Positions 42,590 through 53,109 of a DNA stretch of 64,000 nt are shown one piece after another. Position 1 is the stretch's first letter; every line of letters starts with the position of its first letter. The translations under genes and the position numbers were made by a program. Location of the stretch: the NCBI GenBank assembly GCA_002104935.1, contig MCGT01000051.1:1-64000 (forward strand), read 5' to 3'. The stretch is from Hesseltinella vesiculosa (taxonomy: Eukaryota; Mucoromycota; Mucoromycetes; Mucorales; Cunninghamellaceae). Under the pieces are notes generated by a model, which did not search any database, was not told where the DNA came from, and was given only the letters and a program-made list of their open reading frames with translations.

Positions 42590-43558
42590 TTAATCATCGT
42601 CTTTGGAATGAGGCACGTCAGGCTGCAGCAAATGAGGAACATGACGTTCTGGTTGGCCATAAGGGGCAGGTGCAATGGGAGGCTGAGCAGGTGCATATTG
42701 ATAAGGGGCTGCATAATGGTCTTGCTGTGGGTAGTCGTAATAGTCGAATTGGGGGCTGCTGCCGGCCGAGTAATGGTGAGGTGGTGGGGCTGGTTGGGCT
42801 CGATGTGAGGGGGAATAGAAGCCGGCACCTTCGTCCGAACTGGTGTTGTTGGAAGAGTAAAGAGGAGCAACAAAAGGACGGGGTTTGGCCAGGTGACTGG
42901 AAGCTTGGGACAACCGATGGCTGTTGTTAGCGCTGGTTTCCAGGGTCCCGCTTTGGTTAGCATGGAAATAATCGGTCTCGAGCATGCCTGAAGGGTGGCC
43001 GCTGAGACCGCCACCGGCCTCGGTACCAAAGGAGAGATGATGCTGGCGCTTGCGCTGATTTCGGCGCAAGAAACAGAACACGGCAAAAGCAATGATGGCC
43101 AGCGCAGCCACGCCACCGACGACGCCGCCCGCAATGGCTCCTGTGTTGGAGGATGAAGGTGGGTTGGAGCCAGGATCACCGGTGGGCAGGGTGGTGTAAG
43201 AGTAAGAGGTGGTGACGATGGTGACGACCCGCCCGTTGGAGGAAGTGACGGTGGTGACGGGGATTGGTGAGGAGCTGATGACAGGAGGGGCTGTGGTGGT
43301 GGGATTGGCAGACGTGGGGGACGTTTGAACAGGCGGCGTGGTGGTTGTTTCAATGGGAGGTGTAGTGGTGGTAACAGGAGGAGTGGTGGTCGTGATGGGG
43401 GGAGTCGTGGTCGTGGGGATGATGCTTGTCGTGGATGTGATAGGAGGTGGAGAAGTGGTAGTGTCGACGGGAGGTGTCGTTGTGTTGGATGCCATGCTAG
43501 TAGGTGGAGATGAAGGAGGAGAATCAGTGGGAGTAGGAAGACTACCACTTGAGGACAT
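42590..43558 (-). CDS. Single-pass Ser/Thr/Pro-rich membrane protein (Mid2/Wsc-like layout)
   Basis: One exon, 322 aa from the ATG at 43,558. Residues 1-120 are Thr/Pro/Ser-rich with PPITTTTPP-type repeats, a typical heavily O-mannosylated ectodomain. Then comes VVTIVTTSYSYTTLP, a Gly/Ala-rich transmembrane segment (GGVVGGVAALAIIAFAVFCF), RRNQRKRQ stop-transfer residues and a His/Pro/Tyr/Gln-rich cytoplasmic tail ending in DDD. The architecture fits yeast cell-wall stress sensors, but no WSC cysteine domain and no signal peptide are seen. A missed upstream exon is possible: the upstream sequence is poly(T)-rich. Function is inferred from layout only. Confidence 0.75.
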   Translation of the reverse strand: MSSSGSLPTPTDSPPSSPPTSMASNTTTPPVDTTTSPPPITSTTSIIPTTTTPPITTTTPPVTTTTPPIETTTTPPVQTSPTSANPTTTAPPVISSSPIPVTTVTSSNGRVVTIVTTSYSYTTLPTGDPGSNPPSSSNTGAIAGGVVGGVAALAIIAFAVFCFLRRNQRKRQHHLSFGTEAGGGLSGHPSGMLETDYFHANQSGTLETSANNSHRLSQASSHLAKPRPFVAPLYSSNNTSSDEGAGFYSPSHRAQPAPPPHHYSAGSSPQFDYYDYPQQDHYAAPYQYAPAQPPIAPAPYGQPERHVPHLLQPDVPHSKDDD

Positions 43559-44886
43559 GCAAAATTTAAAAAAAAAAAAAACAAGAAAGAAAAAAAGAGG
43601 CAAAAGTGGATTTGTCCTTTTTTCTTTCTCCTCCAATGCATGGAGCCTTCTCTGAAAAAAAACCGACATGTTGCCAAAAATAGGTAAACACGCCTCACTT
43701 TCTCTTTGTTGACCTCCCCCGCCATTCATGTGTTTGGTTCTTAAACTTTCTTTTTTCTTTTTTGAAACCACTACCAAACTCTAGAGAATTTTGGTCATCT
43801 ACTTTTGCGTGTGATGGCCTTGTTTATTTTATTTTTTTGCTATGGACCGAAGAAGGGCCGACAGGGCCAAGGTTGCTTTTTTTAGTCATGAGAAAACTGG
43901 TTGGTTTCATCATTTTCCCTCTCCTTTCTTTTTCTCTTTGGAACTCCACCAACATATAAATAGTGGTAAGGTGATCCCAAGAAGAGGTGGCAAAAAAAAA
44001 AATAAAACCAAGCCATGATGATTTCTAATTTTGGCTCCACTCTTCCAAAAGAAAAAAAATAACCCAAATGACCCTTTTTTTCCCTATGCACATGAACTAA
44101 TGTTTCTTGCATGAAGGATGATCCAGGGTTCATTCTTTACCGGTGGTTTGTTGATCTCCCCAACAGAATTGTTTACGGATCGAAAAAAAAAAAAGAAAAC
44201 GGAGAGACACCCACCTGGCAAAAAAGAACATCCTCGACTTGTGCAACATGCCATATTTAGCGATTTTTCAAAACCAGCGTTCATTTTTCAAAAATGTCTG
44301 CATGCTTCGTACCTCGTTCTCTTTGCTGGGCAAAAAGAAAAAAAAAAAAGACAAGCTACTTTGTCTTGATGAGATCATGGATGACTCCTATTTTTAGATG
44401 CCAATTTAAAGGAAGGATCGTCAATGATTCTGATTTCGTTTGGGTTGAACAAACTGTCAAGCTGGTTGAGCCACGGCCGAATTCAGCAGAGTTCTCGGCG
44501 CAGCTGTGGATCGGTATGGAAGTGACAAAGTGACACCAAAACGTTCTGCGTTTTTTTTTGACAGCTTAAATATAATATGGGTAGAGGTCTTATTTTTTAT
44601 TTTTTATTTTTTTATTTTTTTATTTGCATTTGCTTTGCTTTTCCCTCCCGCCAGTTTTGAGTCATGCCTGGGGTGGCTGCATGAAACAGGCTGCGCTGAT
44701 AGCCAATCAGCAAGCTGCTAGTGCCTGGGAGATTGTTCAAGCAGAGCAGTCCATAGGGCAAATGACTCACACTGTTTTTTTTTTCACTCAGACGACCCAC
44801 TGGGAATCCGATGTGAAATCTCAGGTTCAAAGTTTTTTTTTCTCCTTTTTTTCTCTCTATTTTTTTTTTTCACTGTACAATATATC
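43559..44886. other. Intergenic, nothing recognised
   Basis: 1.3 kb between divergent genes. Several short frames rich in Phe come from poly(T) tracts and are not credible. CT/T-rich sequence (44,830-44,875) immediately precedes the carrier gene start. Confidence 0.5.
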
Positions 44887-46065
44887 ATGGCTGCCTTGGA
44901 ACAAAAGACATCATTCACCATACCCAAGCTTGCACAAGATCTGATCGCCGGTACCATCGGGGGTTGGGCTCAGGTGGTGACGGGCCATCCTTTTGACACT
45001 CTGAAAGTGCGAATGCAAACCCAGCCTTCCCCTCCAATCTACAAGAATGCCATGGACTGTTTCCAACAATTGGTGCGATCTGATGGCGTAAGTACTTTGA
45101 CCACAATGCATAGTCATGAACGATCTGCTTACTCTCCTTTGCGTTTTTGTTGTCATAGCCAAAGGGGCTGTACCGTGGGGTGACCTCTCCTCTGGCTGGT
45201 ATTGGCTTATGGTATAGACAAAATGGACATACAGGCAGGACAAGAGGAACTGACCACGTTTTAATTTACAACTCGATAGTAATGCGGTTGTGTTCATGTC
45301 AAATGGAGCGTTCCGCCGGATGCTCCTGGCAGGTGAAGATCGACCTTTGACTTTGGCAGAGGTGGGCATTGCTGGCTCGCTTGCTGGCTCTGTCATGTCC
45401 TTGTTCAACTGCCCTATTGAATTGCTCAAGGTCAAACTGCAAACACAAGATCCAAAGGGTGTCATTGGAGCCAGCGGCAAGTTAGAACCTCCTGTAAGTT
45501 TCCCGCGGTCCATTTTTTTTTTTAGTCTTGTGTTCACCACGTTTTCTATTCTTCCTTTTGTAGTACAAGGGTGTTTTGGATTGTGGGATTCGGACCGTGC
45601 GTGCCCAGGGTGTCAAGGGGATTTACCGTGGTTTGGGCATCACGATTCTTCGCGATTTCCCTAGCTATGGCCTCTATTTTGGTAAGTGGCAGTCACAGAG
45701 GCACCCAGACAGGCAAACTCATTCTTTTTGTTGCTGTAGTCACGTACGAAGGCTTGAAGCGTACATTCCAAAGCATGAAAAAGAACCCTGACGATGGCCT
45801 GAGCACGATGGATTTGCTGATGGCTGGCGGGCTGGCGGGCTTTGCTGCTTGGATCCCAGCTTTCCCTCAAGACGTGATCAAGAGCCGTGTTCAAGACGAC
45901 CCTCGCATCAAGAACTCTCGTGAAGCGCTCCGTGTGCTGCTTCGCACGGCTGGTCCTAAGAGTTTGTTGAACGGCATTGGTCCTGCCATGGCACGTGCCT
46001 TCCCCGCAAATGCTGCCACCTTCTTTGCTTACGAAATGGCCATGGATGCGATGTCCAAAATGTAG
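44887..46065 (+). CDS. Mitochondrial carrier (SLC25; SLC25A29/Ymc-like)
   Basis: Five exons: 44887-45087, 45159-45211, 45280-45493, 45564-45681 and 45740-46065; 303 aa, normal for the family. Three carrier signatures are visible at the expected spacing: [26 protein letters not shown] and [13 protein letters not shown]. Each follows a membrane helix and is followed by a GxYRG-type helix. The signature set is closest to carriers of basic amino acids or carnitine/carboxylates. The exact substrate cannot be read from the sequence. It acts in the inner mitochondrial membrane. Confidence 0.88.
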
Positions 46066-46597
46066 ATAATCTTTTTTCCCCTCTATCTCCTCCCTTTTTT
46101 AAAATCAATATACATACACGTAGATGAATATGCAAGCATGCGTCTATATTTTTAGAGATGTGGAATGAGAAGAGTGGGGTAATAAAACAGAGCGGGTAAA
46201 AATACAGGTACAAAAATGAACCCATGATCATCTGAGAACCGAGAACTCGGTTGTAACACCAGATGACACCCAAGATTGTCAAACCAATGCTGGTACGAGA
46301 TAAATAGGAGAGATGATCGTTTCAAAACAAAAACATACGAGGCGTAAAAAAAAGAGTCCCCCACACCCCAAAGATCAAAAGAAAAAATGGGACTTGGACA
46401 GAGCGGAGTAGACGGCTTTTTTTTTTGTCATGATTTGAAACGACCCAAATGGTCAGGATGAAGGAAGGATGAGGTAGATGAGAAAAAAAAAAAAAAGAAT
46501 GACAGCAGACGAATTAACCGTGTGTAAAAAAAAGGGGGGAGATTGGAAATGGTGTGTGGGAACGATAAAAAAAAAAAAAGAAAGGGAAAGGGATGGG
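46066..46597. other. Convergent intergenic region
   Basis: Between the carrier stop and the stop of the minus-strand TBC gene. AATAAAACAG near 46,181 may be a poly(A) signal for the carrier gene. No gene recognised. Confidence 0.5.
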
Positions 46598-47922
46598 TTA
46601 CAGCTCGGCGTCTTCTGAAATTTGCCGTTCCCAAGTCTCGTGACGAAGATTCACAGCTTCTGCAACAATCTAGAGTATATAAAAAAATTAAAATGAGACT
46701 TGCAAACCCGAGCAGGAGAGAAAGACAGGGTTACCATGCGTATGTTTAACCTTGGGAGTCGAAGCAAGATCGTACGAATTTCAGATTGCTCCAAATCTTC
46801 CAACTTTTCCTTGACATGGCGGAGGATAGCTAAAAAAAAAATGACATCACATCAGTCAATGATCGGTCTCCTAAAAATCACTGCGCACGAGGTGCAGCGA
46901 CTTACCAAGACAAACAAACGGATGCAATTCAAGGGGGTCCAAGATGGCAAAGTAAACATCTACAGGGGGACAAAAAAGGTGAGCGGCCACGGCAAAGGGC
47001 GGATATCATAAGAAAAAAAGAAAAAGGCAATACCCCATAACCGCAGGACATCCTCAAAAGCCATTTCCTTGGCAAGGAGATTCTGCAGCCAAGAGGTGAC
47101 CCACTCATTCAAGTCGACCTCTTCATCTTCAAAATAGCTGTACAGATCGGGTATCAATTGTCGAAAGAGAGACATAAAGTTGGCCACATGTTCTTTGATG
47201 GATTGGCTCGTATAGAAATCCTCTATAAAAATAAAAAGGAGGGTGAGTAGGCCGAGCCCGGTTTGAGTTTTTCACACTGACCGATGGCTTGCATCATGCG
47301 TTCAAAGCAATAGTAAGCATCACATTCCTTGTCCAAACAGTAAAGAAAAGGGGCACAGAGAGCCACCAAGCCAGGTGTATATTCGACGTTTCGATTCGTA
47401 TTCAAATATGCCAGGATGACATTTTCAAATTGCTCGGCAAAATGTTTTCCTTCCAATTCCTTCACCTTGCGTTGGTATCGGTTCACTTCGCCTCGAATTC
47501 GCTTGGCCACATCAGGATCGGTTTTATCGATTTGCCCGTATTCTTCCAGTCGTTCTTTGATACTACTTAGTTCTTTGGCTAAATAAAAACAGAATAAGCA
47601 AAACGAGGAGGGATTGTTATTGGTGACTTGCATCGATCAGCTCTCTCTACGCCTAGTAAATATTTCCAAACTTCCTATAAAAAGTTGTTTGTTGGTTTTT
47701 TTTCCAGAAAACCTCCTTTTTTCTTACACCACGGATTTGCTGAGGCACACCATGACGAGCCAATATCCTTAACCGATCAACATCCACATAAACTTCGGAT
47801 TGTAGGATTTCTTCATAGTCTTTTAGGCTGGAGAGAATGTCATCTTGGTCCATATTGTATCGTGTGATTCTACTATTCTGGCCCTGTATTTTTGAAGACG
47901 AGGGAATAGAGAGCCTAAGCAT
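46598..47922 (-). CDS. TBC-domain Rab-GAP-like protein
   Basis: Seven exons on the minus strand: 47728-47922, 47632-47674, 47282-47578, 47034-47222, 46906-46959, 46735-46829 and 46598-46669; 314 aa. TBC motif A is clear (HGVPQQIRG then EVWKYLLGV), and the C-terminal FEDVLRLWDVYFA and ILLRLPRL motifs fit. The Arg-finger motif IxxDxxR reads IRGEVNR, and the Gln-finger position YxQG reads YTPG, so one catalytic finger is replaced. The second intron uses a GC-AG boundary (GCAAGT donor). The start at 47,922 could also be the ATG at 47,853. It would act on Rab proteins in membrane traffic if active. Confidence 0.85.
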
Positions 47923-48606
47923 CGAGGGTGCTATTAGAAAGAGTCAAAGGAAAAAAGGTTGAAGGGAAAAAAAAAAGAAGAAAAAAAACTTGACCCTTTT
48001 TTTTTTTTTGTAAGGCGGGAACGGGGCTTTTTTTTTGGTCAGTTCTTGTAACGGCAAATTTTTTTTCATCTCTCTCTTTTCGACCCTTGTTTGAAAGTCT
48101 TTCGGGGTCTCGATTTTCACGGTTTTTTAACAATCAAGAAAGGGAAAAAACCCAAACACCAATCATAGCAGGCTGGTTTGTACCTGTTGGGGCAAATGCC
48201 AACACCCTACCAAAAAGCAACATGGAAAAAATAAACGCTTTCTTGATGAGGAGTGAAAATATTTTTTTTTGCACTGGCAAGAGATCACATGATGTGCTAT
48301 GTTCATCATACCCTCTCCCCTTGACTCACTTCGACGTGGTTCGTGTAAAAACAAAATACCTGGGTCTTTTATAACCGAAGGCACTGACCTCGGCCAATGG
48401 TTGTCATGGCAACACAAAAAAAGCTTTTTTCTTCCTCCACCCACCCAACGCAAAGATGACGAATCCTAAATTGCTGCGGGCCAAAAGTTTCCATTCCCAG
48501 ATTGTGCCAGATTGCCAAGGGCAAAGCTGTCAGAAAAGATAAATAGGGCAGGAGGTATCATTCACTCTGTCGAGTGAGAAGGGTTTAATCGTAGCTTATG
48601 AAAAAG
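47923..48606. other. Intergenic, nothing recognised
   Basis: Separates two minus-strand genes and must hold the TBC gene promoter. It is rich in homopolymer tracts, with no credible gene. Confidence 0.5.
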
Positions 48607-49118
48607 TCATTTGGGAGGAGGGGAGGAGGGCGTGGAAGGGGGGATACTCAGTCGATAAGCAGCAGGATTAAAGGCAGGGGTGGCAAGATGAGCATCGACT
48701 TGCGCTTGTAAATCCGGCTGTGCGTCGACCAACTCATGAATCAAATCAATCAGCTTGTCCTTTTCCAACGTGGCCAACAGCTTCGGTAGTGGAAATGCCT
48801 TTTGCGTGCGTTGCTGTCGTTTCGTCACTCGCATGGGTTTCTCGATGGGCTCCAGATCCACCATTGTCATTTCTTCATCTTCAGAAGCTCGTCGCTTACG
48901 CCCTGGTTTGATAGAATAGAATCTAATGATGAGCACCATCATCTACCCTGGCAAGGATCCCTGACGGTTCATGGCTAACTCGGTTTACCTTTATGGACCA
49001 ATGTGCTCGTTGGAGGCGGCGTATACGACGTCAATGGTTGTTTTGATTTGTTCATGTAATGAGACGAACGGTACAATTGTTGTTGTTGTCGAAAAAGATT
49101 GTTTTGAGCTGATGCCAT
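48607..49118 (-). CDS. Short Cut8/STS1-like nuclear proteasome tether
   Basis: Two exons on the minus strand, 48989-49118 and 48607-48902, giving 141 aa. A basic GRKRRAS patch could be a nuclear signal. It is followed by an acidic stretch and FPLPKLLATLEKDKLIDLIH with ELVDAQPDLQAQV, which resembles the family's conserved LPKLL..L....L..L....P.L segment. Cut8/STS1 proteins tether proteasomes at the nuclear envelope. Known members are about 260-320 aa, so this one keeps the N-terminal part but lacks most of the helical bundle. It could be a truncated paralogue, or further exons may have been missed. Confidence 0.6.
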
Positions 49119-49338
49119 GAGAGAATCACAAGATAGGAAAGCAAAGAAAAATAGCCAGTGGCGGAAACTCTTTGTCTCCCTTTTTCTCAGCTCCTGGTGC
49201 ACGTGCTCCTCGCGGCATCTGTTTCATTTTTGTTCTAAATTGGTTTATACACATTGGTTGGCAGGAAAACAAAAATGATAATTACACTCTGCTATGAAGA
49301 TAAAAAATAACAACGGGATCATATGAATAAAGTAAGAA

Positions 49339-49818
49339 TCACTCTTGCTCAATGACTTCCCAATCACTCCAATCGTCAGGCTCCGAAGGATCCAAGCCTG
49401 GCAAGTCCAAGGAGGCAGGACCTGACAGGTTTTCCTCTTGATCATCACACCAGTCCCATTGGGATTGTTGTCGTCGCTGGTGGATAGCCTTGATACGTTT
49501 CTTTGAGACAATCTGGATGCTCTTTTTCACAACAAGGTCGGTTTCTTCCAGCTGCTGCGCTTGTTCTCGAAGGGTCGCAATCGTCGTTTTTAACTGTTGC
49601 ATATGGTGCCTGTCCTCGGTTGGTGGGTCAGGCTTGAGTATTGTCGAGGTCTCTTGCGTCAGAGGAAACCGTCGGTCTTGATACGGCATTGTCGGGTCCA
49701 CCCATGCGCCTGGTAAGCGCAACGTCAGTGCTGGTGAAAAAAAGGCAGGGGTGATCCAAGACGGCTGTTCATTTTCTTTTCCTTGCAATGAGCTACCATA
49801 AGGGTGGATGGAGGACAT
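49339..49818 (-). CDS. Unknown protein with coiled coil and acidic tail
   Basis: A single uninterrupted 159-aa frame from ATG. Residues 70-95 (MQQLKTTIATLREQAQQLEE) look like a short coiled coil and are followed by a basic KKRIKAIHQRRQ stretch. The end is strongly acidic with tryptophans (DDWSDWEVIEQE). No domain recognised. The start is taken as the first ATG; poly(A)/poly(T) sequence upstream excludes a longer frame. Confidence 0.6.
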   Translation of the reverse strand: MSSIHPYGSSLQGKENEQPSWITPAFFSPALTLRLPGAWVDPTMPYQDRRFPLTQETSTILKPDPPTEDRHHMQQLKTTIATLREQAQQLEETDLVVKKSIQIVSKKRIKAIHQRRQQSQWDWCDDQEENLSGPASLDLPGLDPSEPDDWSDWEVIEQE

Positions 49819-50125
49819 TTTCTACTCTTTTTTTTTTTTAATTTTTTTTCTACGAGCAGATACGAAAAAAAAAAAATTCAAAAGTATACAAAAAAAAACG
49901 AGGAAAGAAAAGAGAAGGGGTATCACCAAAATTAGGGAGAAAAGGGAGGGAAGGAGCAGTCGCTTGATTAGGCAAGGGTCACGCCGCAGTCAGGTGGACA
50001 AAAAGGTAGGATGTGTTTGTTGCTTTTTAGGAAGCATCATCAGGGCTTTTTCAGAGTGGATAAGTACAGTGGTGGTGATGAATCCGTGTCAAGGGAGTAA
50101 CATCACAGGAGGCAACATCGATAGC
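49819..50125. other. Intergenic, nothing recognised
   Basis: About 300 bp of poly(A)-rich spacer between two minus-strand genes. Confidence 0.5.
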
Positions 50126-50696
50126 CTACATGTCTCTTGGTATTGGTAACTCACTAGCCAATGGCGCGGTCGTTTGGAAGCAGGGCCCCGCAAACTTGGC
50201 CTTGTTGTTCATACTAAAAAGGGTAAGCAAAAAAAAAAAAAAAGAAGAAGAAAAGACAACTACCAATCAATTAAACGGCCATGCGTGTGTGTATATCTTA
50301 TAAGTTTAGATGCACTCACGGCTTTGAGTTTACAAATGGCCACACTAGCACCTTGGTGTGATCCTCAGGGACGCAGGGCGGCTTGAGCGCAAGGGGTTGC
50401 CTACTGGCTGCAGATAATGAGTCCGGGGCTGGTGGTGACAACGACGGGCGAAGGACACAGCTCAACTCCACTGTGATATCGTTGATCTCATTGTCGCCAA
50501 CGTCATTCTCATCGCTGTGAGAAGACAACAGGTCATCCGTTGACAAGGGGGAGCCAGGCTCCAAGGTAATCAGGCTACTTGGTTCCGGCGAGGGAGTTCT
50601 TGGGATACAAAGCATTTGGCCCTTGAAGGACCTACGCAACGCTCTTTGTTCCTTCTCCGTCAGCTCAGGCGAGGGTGGGGTTTCAATATGCATCAT
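50126..50696 (-). CDS. Unknown Ser/Pro-rich acidic protein
   Basis: Two exons on the minus strand, 50320-50696 and 50126-50213, joined through a strong GTGAGT donor and TTTTTTAG acceptor in phase 2; 154 aa. It has proline-directed Ser/Thr sites (TPPSPEL, PRTPSPEPS), an acidic stretch (SDENDVGDNEINDI) and a KVLVWPFVNSKP segment just before the junction. No domain recognised. The multiple S/T-P sites suggest a phosphorylated regulatory protein, but this is a guess from composition. Confidence 0.6.
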
Positions 50697-51914
50697 TCTA
50701 AAAAAAATGAAACGGAGTCTCTGTCAGACGACAAAGCTTGCCAGCGTTCGTAGCCTTACTCTAAAAGATAATAAATAAAAAATCTGAGTTTGATCATGGA
50801 AAGAAGACATCAACAAAACGGAAGCGCGCTTGATTTTATATACCGAGCAAGCTTGACAAAAATAACCCAAAAAAAGCGATGGAGTTTCATTGGCCCTCGA
50901 TAATTGCCTCCTTCTTTTTTGCCTTGCACCCAACCTTCTAGAACAAACTTAATGGTTCTCCAACGATAAAATTAAAAAGGCGAGGCTCCATGACTCACGC
51001 TCTTTCACCCTGCTGTGCCACTCCGCAGGCCTTGTCTCCTACGATGCGCCAGTTCCACCGTCTGTCCTCTTTCGTCAGAAAAAGGCAAATTTGTTTGACA
51101 CCCCAGCTTTTTCCATCACAGGATCCATTTTGAAGTGACCAATGAGATCATGTGACCCGGCTGACGTCACTGGCTCGACAGGTCCTTGGCTCGCAAAGAG
51201 TGCAGACAATGTCTTGTCACTGAGTTCAAATTGTCGCGTAAACAGCGTCTGTGCTGATCCATGACGGCTCCAGCTTCTCCAGCAAGACACAGGCACTCAA
51301 TTTCCAGATGTCGAGATGCGCTTTTTTTTTTTTTTTTTTGCTGGTGAGCATGTCAAATTGCGCCGAGATGACATATATGTCACGACAACTCGAAACAACT
51401 CCCTTGTTTTTCTGTTTCAAATGTTGCATTGGGTTTTCGTGCAGGATAAAGTTTTAGCAGGCGAATGGGTGAATTTACAGTACTTGGCGCTGAAATGTGC
51501 TGTGCAGCATTTCTTTTTTCAATATTTTTTATTTGGCGGTGACAAAGATAGGCAAGGTAGCATATGGATGGTGCGGAGGTGAGGTGGGCTTCATCGTGCA
51601 AAAGCTGTAACGACAATCTGGCTTTGGCAAGGACATTGGCGACGATTTTTTTTCTGCGATTTGGTCAGCCCTCTGACGCAAAGTCTCTGAATGCGTTCCT
51701 TTCCTTTTCATACTCAGCATCAGCACTGTGCCTTGGATTCCTGAAAGTCCAAAGTCCAACCTTCTCCAAAGCAACCAAAATACCCAAGGTCCCAATTTGA
51801 TAAAGAAATACTGTCAATACATTGTCTTGAAGATGACAATCCAACTTGTACAAGAGAGCACCAACTTCCACAAGGCCAGAAGTTGAAAGGCACTGTGCGG
51901 AGGCTGAATATGGT
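50697..51914. other. Intergenic, nothing recognised
   Basis: Scattered short frames on both strands overlap each other without recognisable similarity. Sequence around 51,760-51,910 may be an older repeat relic because it leads directly into R2. Confidence 0.4.
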
Positions 51915-52445
51915 CATCCAATTTTATTCATTTTGAAAAAAAAATAAGCAACCGCTGCACAGTACATTTGAGTGATTAGATCGATGTGAAATTTTGAGTG
52001 AATACGCAAATGCATGAATGATGATGATGCTGAAAAAATCAGCTCAATTGGTGAAGATTACACAACCAACGTTTGATCCGTTTCGTTTTGACACATCCGA
52101 TCCTCCAGCTAAAAACAATGAAAAATCGGTCATTTTCCCAAGGTGACCCCTTGGTGACCCGATCAAAAATCACAGTGCGAAAATGCTCTAAATGAATTCA
52201 CTCCAAATTTTGCAAACCAGTACAAAATGATGAGGAATGACCCTGATTAAAATTGCAACTCTCTCACACAGCGGAGGGATGAGCGTGAAGGTGTGAGCAA
52301 ACCTGCACTATTTTACTTTCTCGCGCACTTGAAAATGATTTTGCAGCTCGTCCGATTGGTTCACCCGCCAAAAATAGTATAGTCATGGCTCAAACCAGGC
52401 AGCCAACAAATGAAGGCGTTCATCCGGTATAGATCAATATAGCAG
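51915..52445. repeat. R2 repeat, copy 2
   Basis: Matches copy 3 (62,985-63,500) over about 500 bp, including GCAACCGCTGCACAG, TTTTGATCCGTTTCGTTTTG, GCGCACTTGAAAATG and a degenerate end near CATCCGGTATAG. Roughly 70-75% identical by eye. Confidence 0.75.
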
Positions 52446-53109
52446 ACAGAAGCGAAGAGCCTCTCCCCTTTATTTTTGCACCCAGGTTAGGGTGACGTTA
52501 GCAACAACATAGCGCTCATCATTGCGGCATCAGAATTAGTTTGGCTGGCTGGCTGGTTTTTTTTTTTTTTTTTTTTTTTTTGCTCTCTCGCAACGAATTC
52601 CTATAGAGCCGTTCTCCGTTGAATGGCCACCGTCACAGAAGCACAGTGACCGGTACGTCAATGTTGTGAAAGACAGCGTGCATTGTCACTTGCCCAAGTG
52701 GAGAGATTAAAATAGGGAGAGAAAAGAAAGTCAGGGATGCTTAGGCTGTGGACTTTTAGGATTTCTTGTCCCATGGACTATGCCACGTGTGCTTTTTTTT
52801 TTTACGAACGCAAATCGCTGCACAGGCCTCCTTCAAGAATGTTCATGGTGCATTTATTTTATTTTATTTCAAAGTGAATGACGCATTGGACACTGATTCG
52901 CTGAAGTGACCTTTTACTTTGTCAAGGAGGATGCTAGCGACAGCTTCTTCACATGACAGAAGGACAAGCGATTTGCGACTGTCCCTGAACAATGGGGCGC
53001 CGAGAAGAATTCGGAGACAAGCGCAGCCTTTTTTGTCAAAGCGACCCTTTTTGTTCTCATCGCTCTTGACTCCCTTTTTTTTTTTTTTTTTTTTTTTTGG
53101 TTTCTTGGT
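52446..53109. other. Intergenic region upstream of the SMP gene
   Basis: Contains a long poly(T) tract (52,557-52,581) and another at 53,077-53,098 just before the start codon. No gene recognised. Confidence 0.5.
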
